Positions 1 to 12,517 of a stretch of 64,000 nucleotides of DNA are shown one piece after another. This DNA comes from Labia minor (Eukaryota > Arthropoda > Insecta > Dermaptera > Spongiphoridae): assembly GCA_963082975.1 (NCBI GenBank), contig OY720345.1:34046611-34110610 (forward strand), given 5' to 3'. Positions within the stretch are counted from its first letter, which is position 1. Every line of letters starts with the position of its first letter. The notes beneath the pieces were generated by a model, which was given only the letters and a program-made list of their open reading frames with translations, made no database searches and was not told the DNA's origin. The translations under genes were made by a program, and so were the position numbers.

Positions 1-1015
1 GAAATTGTAATGAGAATTTAATATTTTAATGTTATTTTGAGAAAGTATTTATGTATTAAAAAAAAATTAGTTCATTTAAAATTAATTGAAAATTGTATCA
101 AATTGAATTATAAGAAGGCAAAATGAAATTGTCATTTAGAACTTCCATTATTCCCAATAATTATACATTAGAAAAAAAAATCAACATTTTAATATAAATA
201 TTCTTAAATTAATATTTTATTTTACTTAACAAAAAATTAAATAATTAAATAAGATTTTATTTAATGATAAAACAAAAAATTATTACAATAATATTAGTTT
301 TATTTTACTTTTTAAATAAATTTAAAGCAAGTATTATGGTATGTACTATTTTAATTTAAAAATATTAAATAATAAATATAGTATATAAAATATTGATAGA
401 ACTTTATACATTAAAAAAAAATATTTTCTTTTTTAAAAAATACATATAATTTAGTTGTTAAATTGATTTATACACGTTGATTTGTAAAAAAAATTGAAGG
501 AAATTATAATTTAATTTATTTTAAAGAAATTTTTAAATTCCATTTTGATAATCAGTTATTTTTTTATTCACAAATTTGAAAATTAAGATATTACAACATA
601 ATTTTTATATGTATATTTCGATTTAAAAAAATAGGTCCATTTTTTTTATCAAGATTGCAAAATACCTAAAATTCTTCAAAAAAATAAATTTTTAAAATTC
701 CAAACCAACCTCCTATTGTTAATTTTTTTTTCAGAGGTTGAGTTTTAATAGTAAAAAAAATAATGTGTTGAATTCTAATATATTAACAATAAATTCCAAA
801 ACACCTTAAAAATGTATTAAATATCACGTTTATCATTCATTAGTAAAAACTCAAATATAATTTAATTTTTTTTTATATTAGATTATATAATCATGAAATG
901 GTTAATTGAAAAGAATCCTAATATATATTAGTTTAGCTTTAATTTTTCCACATATATAGATATATTTTAAAATAATCTAGAATAGAATAATAAGAATGTG
1001 CTTCAGGTTGTTTAC
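1..1015. other. AT-rich non-coding DNA, probably intron
   Basis: Nearly pure A+T with homopolymer A and T runs and no open frame of coding character. It lies downstream of the minus-strand splice donor of the exon at 1016-1154, so it is best read as the start of that gene's next intron. No repeat shared with the rest of the window was seen. Confidence 0.6.
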
Positions 1016-1154
1016 CTGTGAGTGGTGTTTGCCGTACGAGGACACAGGGGTCGTCGCCCGGGTCTCGGCAACATTCTACCAGGTCGCGACAGGTGGTCTC
1101 GGGGGTGATGGGCAATTCCAACCCCTCGCCATCTGCCCATACCCGAACTATCAT
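1016..1154 (-). CDS. ASPP-family protein (apoptosis-stimulating of p53), N-terminal internal exon
   Basis: On the minus strand a T-rich tract ending TTTTTTTCAG precedes the exon, and the exon ends CACAG followed by GTAAA, so both splice sites are canonical. The 139-nt exon is open and encodes 46 codons plus one base (phase 1 donor). It reads MIVRVWADGEG, then LELPITPETTCRDLVECCRD, then PGDDPCVLVRQTPLT. The middle part closely resembles the N-terminal segment of vertebrate ASPP1/ASPP2 (EVPITPETTCRDVVEFC-type), which forms a ubiquitin/Ras-association-like fold. Known ASPP proteins regulate p53-family apoptosis and, in flies, Csk/Src signalling at junctions through C-terminal ankyrin and SH3 domains. 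Those exons would lie beyond position 1 and are not visible. GC content is far above the flanks. The ATG directly after the acceptor may be internal, with the true start in an upstream exon further right. Confidence 0.8.
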
Positions 1155-1867
1155 CTGAAAAAAACACAAGTGTATATTAAATTTAATGATAAAATTGGAC
1201 AAGCAGTGGTGTCAATCTTAAAATAATATATAAAGAAAATTAGAATAAAAATTATAATTAAAAGTTTTACATTTCTATCAAATATTTATAATTGGATGAA
1301 TATCAAAGCTTTTTTTTAAGTGATAAAAAAGCAAAAAATTAATGAATATGATTATTTTTTTTGTTGAATATCTTTGGTTTAGAGTGAAAATTTTTCTGTT
1401 GAATTCAAAGTATTACATATTAGTCTCACAAAGAGTCCATTTAGGATTTAAAAGGTTTTAGAAATGGAAGATCAAAAGGTAAAGGCGTAAAGATGTTTAC
1501 ATAAATGGAAAGGAAATTTACAAATTTTGAAACAAAAGAATAATCAGTTATAGATGCTAAAATAAAAAGTACTCTTCTTGATGTATAGATTTTAATTTAT
1601 ATATAAATATATTATAGTTAAATAATAAATTAAACCAATCAAATGAGAAATTATTTGGGAAATGAAAATATTTGAGATTGCAAAAGGCCTAGAAACATAC
1701 CTTACATACAGTATTATATAGATTATAGTACATACATATACATAAAGTATTATATAATCATCGTTATAAATTGTTATATATTAAAAAATATAAAAAAAAA
1801 TTTAGTTAGTAGATTTTCCAGGGTTTAGGTGATTGAAATAATTATAATAAGATAATACCAAGGAATA
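1155..1867. other. AT-rich non-coding DNA
   Basis: Upstream side of the ASPP exon, presumably intron. It has low complexity and no supported exon or repeat. Confidence 0.5.
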
Positions 1868-2300
1868 TGACGATGTTAGGGATATGGTATGTTTTCTATA
1901 TCTCGAAAACTAGACCTTTTGACGTGAGAAAAGCAATGGTGGACGATAGTAGCCACATTCAAGACCACAAGAAGCGTGTCTACCTTATTTATAAACGAAT
2001 AAACGTGTAAAGAATATTTGTTTTGTCGCCATTTGAAGATCAACATAGCGAAATTACATCTTATTTATTTCTAAAACTCGTAATTGTTTTCTTTTGCATT
2101 TTTTGTAAGTATAGATTATTCTACATTTTTACACATTTTTGAAAATTAATATTAAGATTTATTTAATCACATATCCCTTATTATATATTTACAATTTGCT
2201 GGTCTTTTCTCAAAGTGTCGATGGAGTGATATGACACATTGTGTGAGGGAGGGATATGGCGCGCGTTTTATCTTGAAAAATTGAACACCTCCAAACAATT
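1868..2300 (+). repeat. Family E interspersed repeat, copy 1
   Basis: Similar over about 400 bases to the reverse complement of 52100-52510. Both begin near GGRATATG followed by GTTTTCTAT, share a central AATTAATATTAAGA block, and end near GGAGTGATRTGAC and GGGATATGGCG. The GGGATATGG motif occurs near both ends in direct orientation. No coding potential was seen and the class is unknown. Confidence 0.55.
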
Positions 2301-2459
2301 TAGTTAGACGAGGGAAATATTCATAGTATATAATAATAATAATATATTATTTAAGTAAGGTACTTTTTTTAATTCTTAAAATTTACCTAATTAAATATTT
2401 AAACATTTCAACTTTATCAGTTTTTATTATTTTTGTTTTACATATTATTTTCCATGAGC

Positions 2460-2960
2460 AATATTCCTCACTCCGAGTCCGCAATATCATCGCCCCTTTT
2501 AAGGAAAAAGTTGATTTTTTATTTTTGAAAATTTTAATAGTTCTTATTTTAAGTATATATATATAAAGTTGTAATTTTGGCCATGATCATACATACATCA
2601 TAATTATGTCATATAATTATGTCATAATAGGTATTATTATTTAGAATTCAACAAAATACGAATTATGCGTCATATCCCTTAGTTTACCTTATTGTCACGT
2701 ACAATTACATTGTAAGTTAAAAAATATATTGAGTAAAATTGTTCCAATTGCCTAAACTCTGGAAAATTCTAGCCATTTTATATAATCTTTATTTATTAAT
2801 TTATATTTATTTTAAGGCGTGGCTCACTATGGCCCAGGCTGTGGGCCAGTAAATCTTTACAAATATCTTATGACTTGGCCACGCCCACCAGCAATTAATA
2901 CTGGCTGACAATGACTGACCAAACGTATTGGAAAGGCTTATCAAGTATAATAGTTCATTG
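2460..2960. other. Non-coding stretch with GC-rich boxes
   Basis: It contains GGCGTGGCTC (about 2817) and TGGCCACGCCCACC (about 2876), which are inverted GC-box/KLF-like motifs about 50 bases apart. At 2655-2668 CGTCATATCCCT resembles an edge of family E in inverted orientation. No gene is supported. Confidence 0.3.
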
Positions 2961-3546
2961 ACAATTATTTGTCACCTCATAACATAACCTACATTTTATT
3001 TGAATGTATTATTTAAATGTTTTATTATAGGATTATTATTCAATGTGTGAATGAATGATTTTAAATAAATTGTGTGTCATTAATTTTGCTATTGTATTAA
3101 ATATTATATAACTATACAATGGAAGCTGAGAACGATATGGCGTTAATTACAGAATCATTTTCCGTGATATATATTTTTTCAATAATACAATATATCGTGA
3201 AAATAGTTTTAGAACGTGATTTTTATTAAGAATAAAATTGGATAATAAATAACATGAAAATATTTCATGATTCTTTTTTTTTTTTTTGATTATTTTCTTT
3301 TAAATTGTTTGGACATTTTTATTCGTGACCGAATCTTAAGAAATCAAGTAGTGAAAAGTGGAAGCAAAAAGTGAACTAGTGATTCCTTCAGAAACTATCA
3401 AGCTTCCTAATCCTGATTGGTTTGCTTATTAAGTAAATGCTTAAGATTATATTATAATTGCGTGTATATTTGTGGTTCAATTCAAGCAATGTGTTCTGTT
3501 GAAGTTTTATTCATAAAATTAATTAATTAAGCTAATATATATATAT

Positions 3547-3564
3547 CACACACACACACACACA
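3547..3564. repeat. (CA)n microsatellite
   Basis: Nine CA units directly following a short TA run. Confidence 0.9.
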
Positions 3565-4205
3565 AATATGGTCATTGGTGTATCGGCTACATAGCTTAAC
3601 CAATTGTGTATTTATATTATTTTATATATAAATATAATGCTGTTTGTTTCTGATTGTCATTCATCAATGAATTAAGTTTAATAAATTTATGTGAATAAAT
3701 AAACAAATAAGGTGACCTTAATGAGTAAAGGGGCAAGTCCATTCAAGGTTCAAAAAACCCTAGGATTTAAACTGTAAAGATAAAAGGATGGTTTAATAAT
3801 GAAAAATGATGGGAATGGACTAAATATTAAAGATAAGTAAGAGAGAAAATATGTTTAACCAATTTAGTAGAAATTATATTTAATTTTTTTATTTATTTAC
3901 ATTAGATTAAATCATTAATCATAAATTTAAAGATATTAGAAGAATAAATTAAGGGAGGAGAAGAAAAAAGGAGATATAAGGATTAGAGCAAAAGAAATTG
4001 AGTCGTGATTACTTATATTTTAAAAAGAATAGAGGATAGCTTGATTTACTCTAAAAGGTATACGAAATTAAAGAATTATAATAAATGTATGAATAAATAG
4101 TAAATAATTATTTTATTTTAAAATTTTAAGTGCGAATGAAGTTAATAGAAATTCATAAATTAAATCATTTTTTAATATTTTATATATTTATATGTATTTA
4201 TGTCG

Positions 4206-4243
4206 TAGGCAAATGGTAATTTTAGGAAAATACCATTTGCCTA
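4206..4243. repeat. Perfect 13-bp inverted repeat (hairpin)
   Basis: TAGGCAAATGGTA and its exact reverse complement TACCATTTGCCTA flank a 12-base AT-rich spacer. It could be the closed end of a decayed foldback element. No partner was found elsewhere. Confidence 0.7.
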
Positions 4244-5455
4244 AATCTTTGTTGGGTAAATAACTTTAACTATTATTTCATTTCCATTTGACTAGGAAAA
4301 TAGCTCAGAAAATGTCCGACATTTATTGGACCGATGACAATTGAACAAGACGCGATCAGTGTATTCGTCTGCCTAAAACAATTTAATAAGGAAACGAAGA
4401 TTTCTAAAAAAAGATATAAACGAAATAATTGGGAAGAAATAGTACTTATACTCGAATTCTTTGGTAACAATTTCTTATTCTTATTTTATTTCAATCAAAC
4501 AGATTTTTATTTTGACTTTTACATTAATTTAGAACTAAAAACTGCACTGAAGTTATGGCAAACTCAAGTTAGATAAATATACAATAAAGAACAAATATAC
4601 TAAAAATATTATTTTTTTAATCTATTTATTATATATAAAATATTAAAGCTAATTTTTATTGATTTTTTTTCTAATAATTATTTTAATTTGCATTTAAACA
4701 GTAACTGAGACGATAAAACGTTCAATAACCAAACAGCAAATCCAACAGAACTAAAAATTAGCCTTGGAATTATACAGTAATTTAATATATAGATAGAATA
4801 ATATAAAATATAAACAACGATTAATTAATCTCTATAGAAAATTATTTCAATAATGATAACAAATATATTTATTACAATTGTATTAAATAGTTAAAATTAC
4901 TATTCAAAAATAAAAAGATAATGTTATACAAAAATATTAAAAAAAAAAAAATAGGATAAGTAAGGAAAATCTTTGATGGGATCAGCAGTTATTTTGTTGG
5001 AACTCGATCAGAGTGATCAGATGAAGTGACTCATATGATATCGTTATGCTCCAAAAAGTCGCGGTTGACAGTTATTACGACCAAATACATCTTTGTCATA
5101 TTATCACCCTAAATAGGAACAGATATCCTTCAGTCTCGATGAATAATTTCATTATACATCAAAAAGAGTATATAAAATACCTTGAGATAGAATAGTTAAT
5201 ATTTAAAATTTAATATATAGGAAATAAAATCGTTCAACTTTTTTCGTTGAATAATTAAATCTAAGTTAATGTATGTAAGGATTAGGTATATAAAATTAAT
5301 GTCATGAAATTAAAAATTAAAAAAAAAAATTTAGTAATAAAATTTAAAGTAAAATTTTAGAAGTATAGTAAGAATAAAGTGGAATGTTCCAAATTGTTTG
5401 GGTTCTAGAGGTAGAAACTTCAATAGTTTGACGATATTTGAAAATGACAGTAAAT

Positions 5456-6091
5456 AAGTTGACCTGTGGCCAGGTCCGAACCGACCGACGGTTTGAAGTA
5501 AATTAATTTCCAGCTACAGAAACAATTTCAAATAATTTTAATATATCTATTAATGTAATAAAAAACAAATAGGCATATATAACATAAATATTTTTAATTT
5601 TATTTTATTTATAATATATATGTAAGACCAGACTGTGACGTCATGAATGGCTGGATGACGTCATATAATTTTAAATCAAGAAAAAACTAATAAATATGAT
5701 TTTCCCGAGGATAAAACCAATACAAAGTGTATGATTCGTGGTGATATATAAAAAAATCTCCTCTTGTGAAATTTGGTGTGAAAATAACCCTTCCTTCCTA
5801 TCGTCGATCGCTAATACTACCACTTCCGGTTTCCGGATTTGCACCAAAAGTTGATCAATTCATCCCAGTGATGCATTAAGTAAATATACCAAATTTCATC
5901 AAAATCGGTTGAGCCGTTCAGGCTGTACACATCTATACGGACGGACAGACGGACAGACGGACGGACAGACATCATGCTAAAAATACTTTTTTCTGTTTAG
6001 AAAATGCATGATTCGTGGAGATATGTAAAAATCTCCACATGTGAAATTTGGTGTGAAAACAATACCTCCCTTACTATTGTCGGTCGGTAAA
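5456..6091 (-). mobile_element. Family B Helentron-like element, copy B1
   Basis: Read on the minus strand it starts TTTTTACCGACCGACAATAG, carries a GTCTGTCC/GTCC microsatellite (5937-5971 on +), the core AACCGATTTTGATGAAATTT, TTGATCAACTTTTGG, a CCGGAAGTGG block and paired TGACGTCA palindromes. It ends with CGTCGGTCGGT and the hairpin GACCTG-GCCA-CAGGTC. It appears full-length at both ends. An 85-bp module (CATGATTCGTGG...GAAATTTGGTGTG) occurs twice inside. No coding capacity. Class assignment to Helentron/HINE is an inference from structure. Confidence 0.75.
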
Positions 6092-7455
6092 AATATAAAT
6101 GAAAGGTAAAAAAAATGATATTAATTTAATAAATAAAAACAATAAGAGAATAATGATATGATTGATCCTCTTGATCTCCCTTAGAGATAAAATAAAATGC
6201 TATGAATATTAAATTAAAATAATGAAAGTAAGAGAGCATTCTATCATAGCATTTATGGTATTTGATGGTATTATGAACTTAAAACGAATATGAAAATAAA
6301 ATAAATAAGCATCCTTGTGTGAATGAGGAATTATGCAAATTGCTAAATATAAATAAATCTAGATTTTGTTGTTTATATTGTCTTTAATGAAAAAAAGTTA
6401 TTTTCTAGGAAACACTAGATTTATTATATTGTTCTTTTGAAAGGTAAAAATAATCCATCATATAAAATTATACTACTTTTTATTACTTGAAATAGTATAA
6501 ATAATATAAATTTAGTTATATAATGCACTCTTTATTTATTCAAATATTAATTTTGACTATTTATGTAATATATAATTTTGATTATTTATGTAATATATTA
6601 GTAATAAAATTAAATAAATTTGAAACATGAATTTTTAAAATGAAGAAATGATTTATTATAAATTGTTTTTCTGATTAATATTTTCTTCTTAAATTTTATA
6701 ATAAAACTCATATTTCAATAAAATTTGGGAGTTTAATTGTTCATGATGGGATGATACTGAGAGAGCTCTCTTTCGGGAACTTGCCAAAGTACTTCGCTCA
6801 TGCGCTAAAATCAAAAGCCCTTTCTCTCCAAATCAAAGGTTAATAGTGGCATTTGTACTTAACTTTATTAATACAAATATCCAATATATAAATGAGTTTG
6901 AATGTGTATGAGTAAGAGAAAGAGGGGGAGAGAAAGAAAGAAAACAAGTTAACAAAAGATATATTATTAAAGTTTTTAAAGATACTTTCAAAAAATGACA
7001 AATTTAATTTCTATTAATTATTCATTAGGAAATGATTTATTATTTGAGAATTATAATTATTTTAAACGTATTGATTTTAAAATATATTTGTAAGTAGGTA
7101 TTTTAAAATTAATTTAAAATTCAAATAGATTACCTTTGTGTTATGAATCTACCAGTTTATCAAATTATTATTAGATGAATTTTTATTTTTAATTTATAAA
7201 TAACTATATATTATATAAATTGTATATTATATATAATTAAATATAATATATATATAATTATATTATTAAACAGATAATTATTTTTAAATTAAAAATAAAA
7301 ATTCATTTAATAAAATACTTAACTATACTATCTAAGATATTTAATAACTCTTTGATTGAAATAAACTCAATATTTTTTATTTGACTTTCCTTACTCGTAC
7401 CAGTAAAAACAACAATTCTAATTAGAAATGATTATTCGTCATGGATAGATGACAA
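6092..7455. other. AT-rich non-coding DNA
   Basis: Long AT stretch with no supported feature beyond a short purine tract (AGAGAAAGAGGGGGAGAG, about 6914). Confidence 0.5.
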
Positions 7456-7639
7456 ATGACTTCTATATATAGATTGGATTCATCCTTGATCACACTGGTG
7501 GAATTATTTATCTATTTGGAAATTGAAATGATAGAGTATTGGGGGCTTGGCAGGCCCAATATGTTTATGATCTTATTCGGTTGGTATTTTTTGAAACACT
7601 TAATATATGTAGGTATTGTTTGCTTTTGTTTTCTTTTTG

Positions 7640-7890
7640 TTTCTTCTCGACAAGGACAAAGGCTCGTGGGCCGCAGAGGTTGCTGCGCCCACGTCTTAAG
7701 CGAATCCATCAAAACGGATCGCGGAATCAGTTGGGCGATTTTCAAGGGACACCATATGACCCAGTGCCCCCAAAACTCTCTCTCTCTCACACATTTCGGG
7801 TCCCATCGAGGAGTGGGCCTAAATAAGCATAGATCAATCAAAGGACACCTTCCCACAATCCCTTTTACTACGGAAACTCGACATTAATAA
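7640..7890. other. GC-rich island, possible exon or regulatory element
   Basis: A sharp rise in GC about 230 bases long in very AT-rich surroundings, containing several CpG dinucleotides, (TC)n/(TCACAC) and no match to the window's repeats. Open frames exist on both strands (to 143 codons on +, 114 on -), but their products lack any recognisable domain and overlap each other. Candidates are a 5' UTR exon or promoter of the ASPP gene (minus strand) or a conserved non-coding element. Function not established. Confidence 0.35.
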
Positions 7891-10105
7891 CTACTTAAGC
7901 AAAAAAAAAAAAAGATTGTTTTGATAAGACTTGAATTTATTTTTAATATTATTCCGTTATCCTGGCAAATAAATTACGCCCTTTTACAATTCATGATAAT
8001 TATTTCTATTATATGTTGTTTTTTTAATTATCATGTTAAAATAAATTCTTTTATATAACACTTTTAAACTAATATTATATAATATTGTTATTTGAAGTTC
8101 AAGAATAAAATTAGTAAAAATAATTTTTTACTGAATTCTTTTAACTTTTTTCTCTAATCAGTAAAATTTTCATTTTAAATCTCCTAAAAGTGAATATTAT
8201 GGAAATTTAAATAATCCGGTGATACACATAAAGTATTTTTAATTTGTAATCGATTCATAATTGAAAAAAATATGGTAACAACATTATGTTCCAATGTATA
8301 GCTTCATTCATAACAAGTTAGAAAAAAAATTAAAATATTATGAATTCCATTTTCAGATGAAAGAACTTATATTAATGAATCCATCAATACACTTTGTATA
8401 TACAAAATTCTCCTCGCCTCTGTTGACTTTGTGGTTGCTTAAGATACTCTCTAAGACGGGTTTCAGAAGGGCAGGGACAGACCCTTTGTAAACGGATCCC
8501 TCTTCTAACCGGATAAGCTTCTCTCAATGGAATTTTTAGATAATATACAGAGAGAATTAGCATAAATACATAACCAAACTTATTGTTGTCAGATAATGGA
8601 AAAAGCTTCACTTACACTTTCGAAAACCAAAGAACTTAACTAAATGGGTTGTTATAGTTGTAATGCGTTCCCTTTTTATACAAAATTTGATTGATTGATT
8701 AATTATTTTTTTATTGGAGTTTAATAAAATTTTAAACTATAATAAAATGAACAATAAATAAATCTAATTTTATTTTTAATTTAATTGTTAAAATAATAAT
8801 TAATTGTGGGTATTGATTTAAATTTTTAATTTACTAAAATATTATGAATATTCAAGGTTAATTTTTATTAAATATATCTAAGTATAGTATGTTATAGTAA
8901 TAATTTAGAATGATCATAATATAATAAGGAAAAAATAACAAATAAAAATTTTCGTAAAATTGATCGATAAATTAAATAATTTGGAGTCATAAATCTAAAT
9001 ATGGAGAGTAACAGACTCATTTATGTTAGACACTTGATTTAAGTAACAGTATATTCAATATTGATAATATATTTCAATAACAATATTGATGGAAACAGAA
9101 TTTGATTGAATTTATCTGTTTCAATAATAATACTTGGACTATATTTTTGCTTTATGTTTTTTTCTTGAAGCAATCAATGAAATATGAATTTCAAAAAAAA
9201 ATTTCTTTCTTACTAAGAAGAAAAGAAACTATATGAATAATTTAAATTTAAATGATAAATTGACTTATAAGTGAAAGTATTGTCATGCCCACAACAAATA
9301 TCTGCTTCAATTCTAGGTTAATGTATTTTTTTTTTATTTATTTTAATTTTTTTTTTTTTATTAATTTAGCTATAAGTTATGGATTTATTTTAAATATGAC
9401 ATAATTTTTACTTCCCACTTCATTGATCAAAAAATATAATGGGAATCGATTGATTGAAAAGAATAAAAAAAATCTATTTCAAAAATTGGATTCAAAGATA
9501 TAAATAAATATAATCATACAATTTAAATATAAATTTATTTAAAGACGAGCAAAAACAAGTATATAAATATTACAGGTGTTGTTTTACCAACGCCCTTAGT
9601 ATATGCCAACATCATCGACTACTATACGTGTTGAATCTTGTTTTGAAGAAACGCTTTAAAAAAAAAATAAGAAAGAAAGCGCACTCAAGTTTTTCTATCA
9701 AATTAAAAGTGTTTTGCCTTGTTTTTATATTTTTTCACCTTTCTCTTTCATTCTTCTTATCTGTTATTTTCTCTCCTTCTCTCTGTCTCTGTTTCTTCTT
9801 TCTGCAAGGTGATAAATATGCAATAAAAAAAAAGGTTTCTTGCACTTTTATTGCAATGATTACTCTCATTCTTTAGATATTATCAATAGATTTATTATGT
9901 ATTTCATTAATAAACTTATCAATTCATTAAATTAATGAATAACATTTTGTCATCAGATAAAGTAATGTGGGTAAAGGGAATAGAAGGTCGGTATTTTCTA
10001 AAAAAGATTATTATTATTTCATTGTTATGTTTTTTTGATTGATTTTCTAACAATGATTTTTTTATTTTTAAAATTGGAAAACAGAAGCAGTCATTAATTC
10101 TAGGA
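7891..10105. other. AT-rich non-coding DNA with one small island
   Basis: No gene supported. A GC-elevated segment at about 8410-8560 has no recognised family. A pyrimidine-rich tract lies at 9710-9810. Confidence 0.45.
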
Positions 10106-11017
10106 CAGAGATGGTGAACTTATATGGCACGTTTGAAAAATTTGATGCTACGCACAAAGACAAAATACTATATTTATTGAAAATGACTACAGTTTATACA
10201 GTAAGATACAAACATAATTTATGTATATCAAAATTTTTCAAACATTTTATACATGCGACTTATCTACGTTCAAAATTGTTTGGAATCGTGCAACACATAA
10301 TTTGTTAAAAAATATTATTGAATAAAACAATATATAATATATATATATGTAAAATTATTATACATATATGTATTACATGGATATGAAAAAACAAAATATT
10401 TTTAATGTAAACATTCTAAACATTTTTTTTAGATGTACCAAAAATATTTCATCGTTATTTTCAAGTTTTTCAAATCAATTTTGAAAAGATATTAATCTAA
10501 TATTTTGCAATGAACTCGTGATTAATAGTTTGAAATTAATGTGTTGTGTTACCTTAAAATTGTGGGCCTTTACTGTCTCTATTAGTTAAAATGTTTTTTT
10601 TTAAGAATTTTTAAATAAAAGTAGTCAGTATTTTATTTAGAGTTTATAAATCATTGGCCGTTATTAATATTTTTTAAAAATAATTTTAGATAGAGATAGT
10701 AAAACCAAGTACAATACAAATACTTAAATAAATAATTCTAAAAAAAAAAATAATTTAAATGATGTGACAAGTAGCATAACAATTTTAGTTGTTTTTTTCT
10801 ACATCACCTTTTTACACTTTATTTGAAGGAAAAAGGTAATCTTTTCTTGATAGTGAAAACAAACAAAAACGTATAATATAAAATAAATAAAATAATAAAT
10901 ATATATACATAAATAATATAAAAAATCAATGACAAAATTATTGTGACATACTAGTTACTTCATAATGATTTTTTATAACTTTGTGGCGAGAACATTGAAA
11001 AAGATTTGCCATCCCTG
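10106..11017. mobile_element. Non-autonomous hAT element H1
   Basis: The left end CAGAGATGGTGAACTT and the right end (reverse complement CAGGGATGGCAAATCTT) form imperfect hAT-type inverted repeats. Flanks are TTCTAGGA and CTTTAGGG, a decayed 8-bp duplication with central TA. The interior is AT-rich. A 65-codon frame at 10111-10308 has no recognised domain. Old and inactive. Confidence 0.55.
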
Positions 11018-11025
11018 CTTTAGGG

Positions 11026-11100
11026 CAGCGTTTCTCAAATTGTGGTGCATTTACACTTTAAAATAATTTTTCATATTATTTGATATATTATTGAAAATTT
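11026..11100 (+). mobile_element. hAT-type left terminus H2, truncated
   Basis: CAGCGTTTCTCAAATTGTGG directly follows the octamer CTTTAGGG, which fits a hAT target site with central TA. No matching right end was found. It abuts the right flank of H1, so the same target may have been used twice. Confidence 0.4.
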
Positions 11101-12117
11101 ATCCACTTTAAAATTAAATAATAACTTCATATTAAAATATATTTATATATTATATTAATATAATAATAATGAAGTACAAATATATAAAATAATAAATTTA
11201 TCAAAAGTAAAATCAAATTTATTTCCATGGATTTTTCTTAAAAAAAAATTAAATTAATTTAAGTAATTTTATTAATTAATATTGAAATAATGTTTTTACA
11301 AATTATAATAATATTGAAAAAATTTAAAAACATCCATTATGAATTATACTAAAATACGATTTGTCAGTTTTTTAATAAAAAGACCTTATAATGAATCTAA
11401 AATCTATTTATTATCAAAAGTAAGTCAATAAATTTACAATCAGGATATTAAATTAAAATTTGTAATTAATACAACAAAATAAATACACACATTAAATAAT
11501 ATATGTAAAATGATATTTGTATTAAAGATTCAAGGGCAAAGCTCTGCTCCTAGGCATGAATCTAACGATAATCTATCTAATACCAATAATGCCACCCACT
11601 GGCTGTAAGGCTCACCCTCTTTCATAAGAGTAACAGCCCAGGCGAGGTGTTGCCTTCGGACTTCCTACACACACCACCCGTTCGTTGTCTCTTAACATGC
11701 AAGTAAAATATAGAAAATAAGCAATAATTTTATTCATATAATAATTTTATATTTTATTGTTTTAACGAGATCAAATTTCAAAATTTAATTTATTTCTATA
11801 AACAAAAATTGCATATTTAAGATATCTTATTGATAAAATATTATAGTTTTAACTACGATGAAAATATTTTAAGCTTTATTTCAAAGATAATTCAAATAAA
11901 GCAAGAGAGAGAAGTCTCTATTTAATTAATTTAATTTAAAGATGCTCTCATAAGACAGAATCTTATAGCATATTATTCAGTTATTAAATTGAATTTAAAA
12001 GCAAAAATCGACCATTAACTAGTATATTATTTTTATATTAAGTCATCTTAAATTTATTTCAATCATTTATTATATAACTAGAATTAATTATTATTATTTT
12101 ATATTTAAACTAGATGC
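11101..12117. other. AT-rich DNA with a GC-rich repeat-like patch
   Basis: Mostly low complexity. At 11530-11705 there is a GC-richer block (CAGCCCAGGCGAGGTGTTGC, then CTTCGGACTTCC) that reads like a fragment of a LINE or SINE untranslated region. No second copy was seen in the window, so it is unassigned. Confidence 0.35.
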
Positions 12118-12311
12118 TGAGAGCGCCTTCGGGGACACCGCCCTCTCCTCCTCGCTATCTGTAATTTTCCCTCTAAGATTCCCAAATCTCCTATTATATT
12201 TAAGTCGTCTGGGTAACCTAACATTTTACAATTGATTTCCGCATCGTACTCTTTCTTTACTACATTCAAGACAAATTTGAAGATCAAATTTTGAAAATTC
12301 GATTGAGTCAT
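12118..12311 (-). pseudogene. Non-LTR retrotransposon reverse transcriptase fragment
   Basis: The minus-strand frame reads FVLNVVKKEYDAEINCKMLG, then YPDDLNIIGDLGILEGKLQ. This aligns with the palm of LINE reverse transcriptases, where the catalytic box is YADD; here it is YPDD, one substitution. Only about 45 residues survive of a normally about 800-1000-residue protein. It is a dead fragment. The adjoining GC-rich tail (CCCGAAGGCGCTCTCAGC on -) has a similar copy near 32270 on the plus strand, so it may be a separate repeat fused to the fragment. Confidence 0.6.
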
Positions 12312-12410
12312 ACGTATGTTTTACTAAAGTCTACAAATAATTAGTGAACAGAAATTTTGAATTCGTGGTTTTGAATTGAAGTGATTATAGGGACAGAGAA
12401 ATCGACTTTG

Positions 12411-12517
12411 TTTTATATACTATGTAATGATGATATGTTCATTGTAAAATAAAAATTAATAGAAAGAATTGATTTATATACTATGTAATAATGATATGTT
12501 CATTGTAAAATAAAAAT
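12411..12517. repeat. 61-bp local tandem duplication, second copy split by B2
   Basis: The unit TTTATATACTATGTAATGAT and onward recurs with a 61-base period. The second copy stops at 12517, where B2 begins, and resumes after B2 at about 13145 with TTAACAGAAAGAATTGATTT. The first copy reads TTAATAGAAAGAATTGATTT there, so it serves as an in-window empty site. Confidence 0.85.

Larger units (their letters stand above)
2961..5455. other. AT-rich non-coding DNA
   Basis: No supported gene. It holds a short CA microsatellite, a perfect hairpin at 4206-4243, and an 80-codon open frame at 4334-4576 with low-complexity composition that matches no family I know. The GC-richer stretch at 4980-5120 is unexplained. 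Confidence 0.5.

Noticed and set aside
4273-4576. Overlapping plus and minus frames of 65-80 codons
   Set aside because: Low-complexity Phe/Leu/Lys composition, no splice context and no family resemblance.
7456-7887. 143-codon plus-strand frame
   Set aside because: No domain, starts in low-complexity DNA, and a 114-codon frame overlaps on the other strand. The GC island, not the frame, is the real signal.
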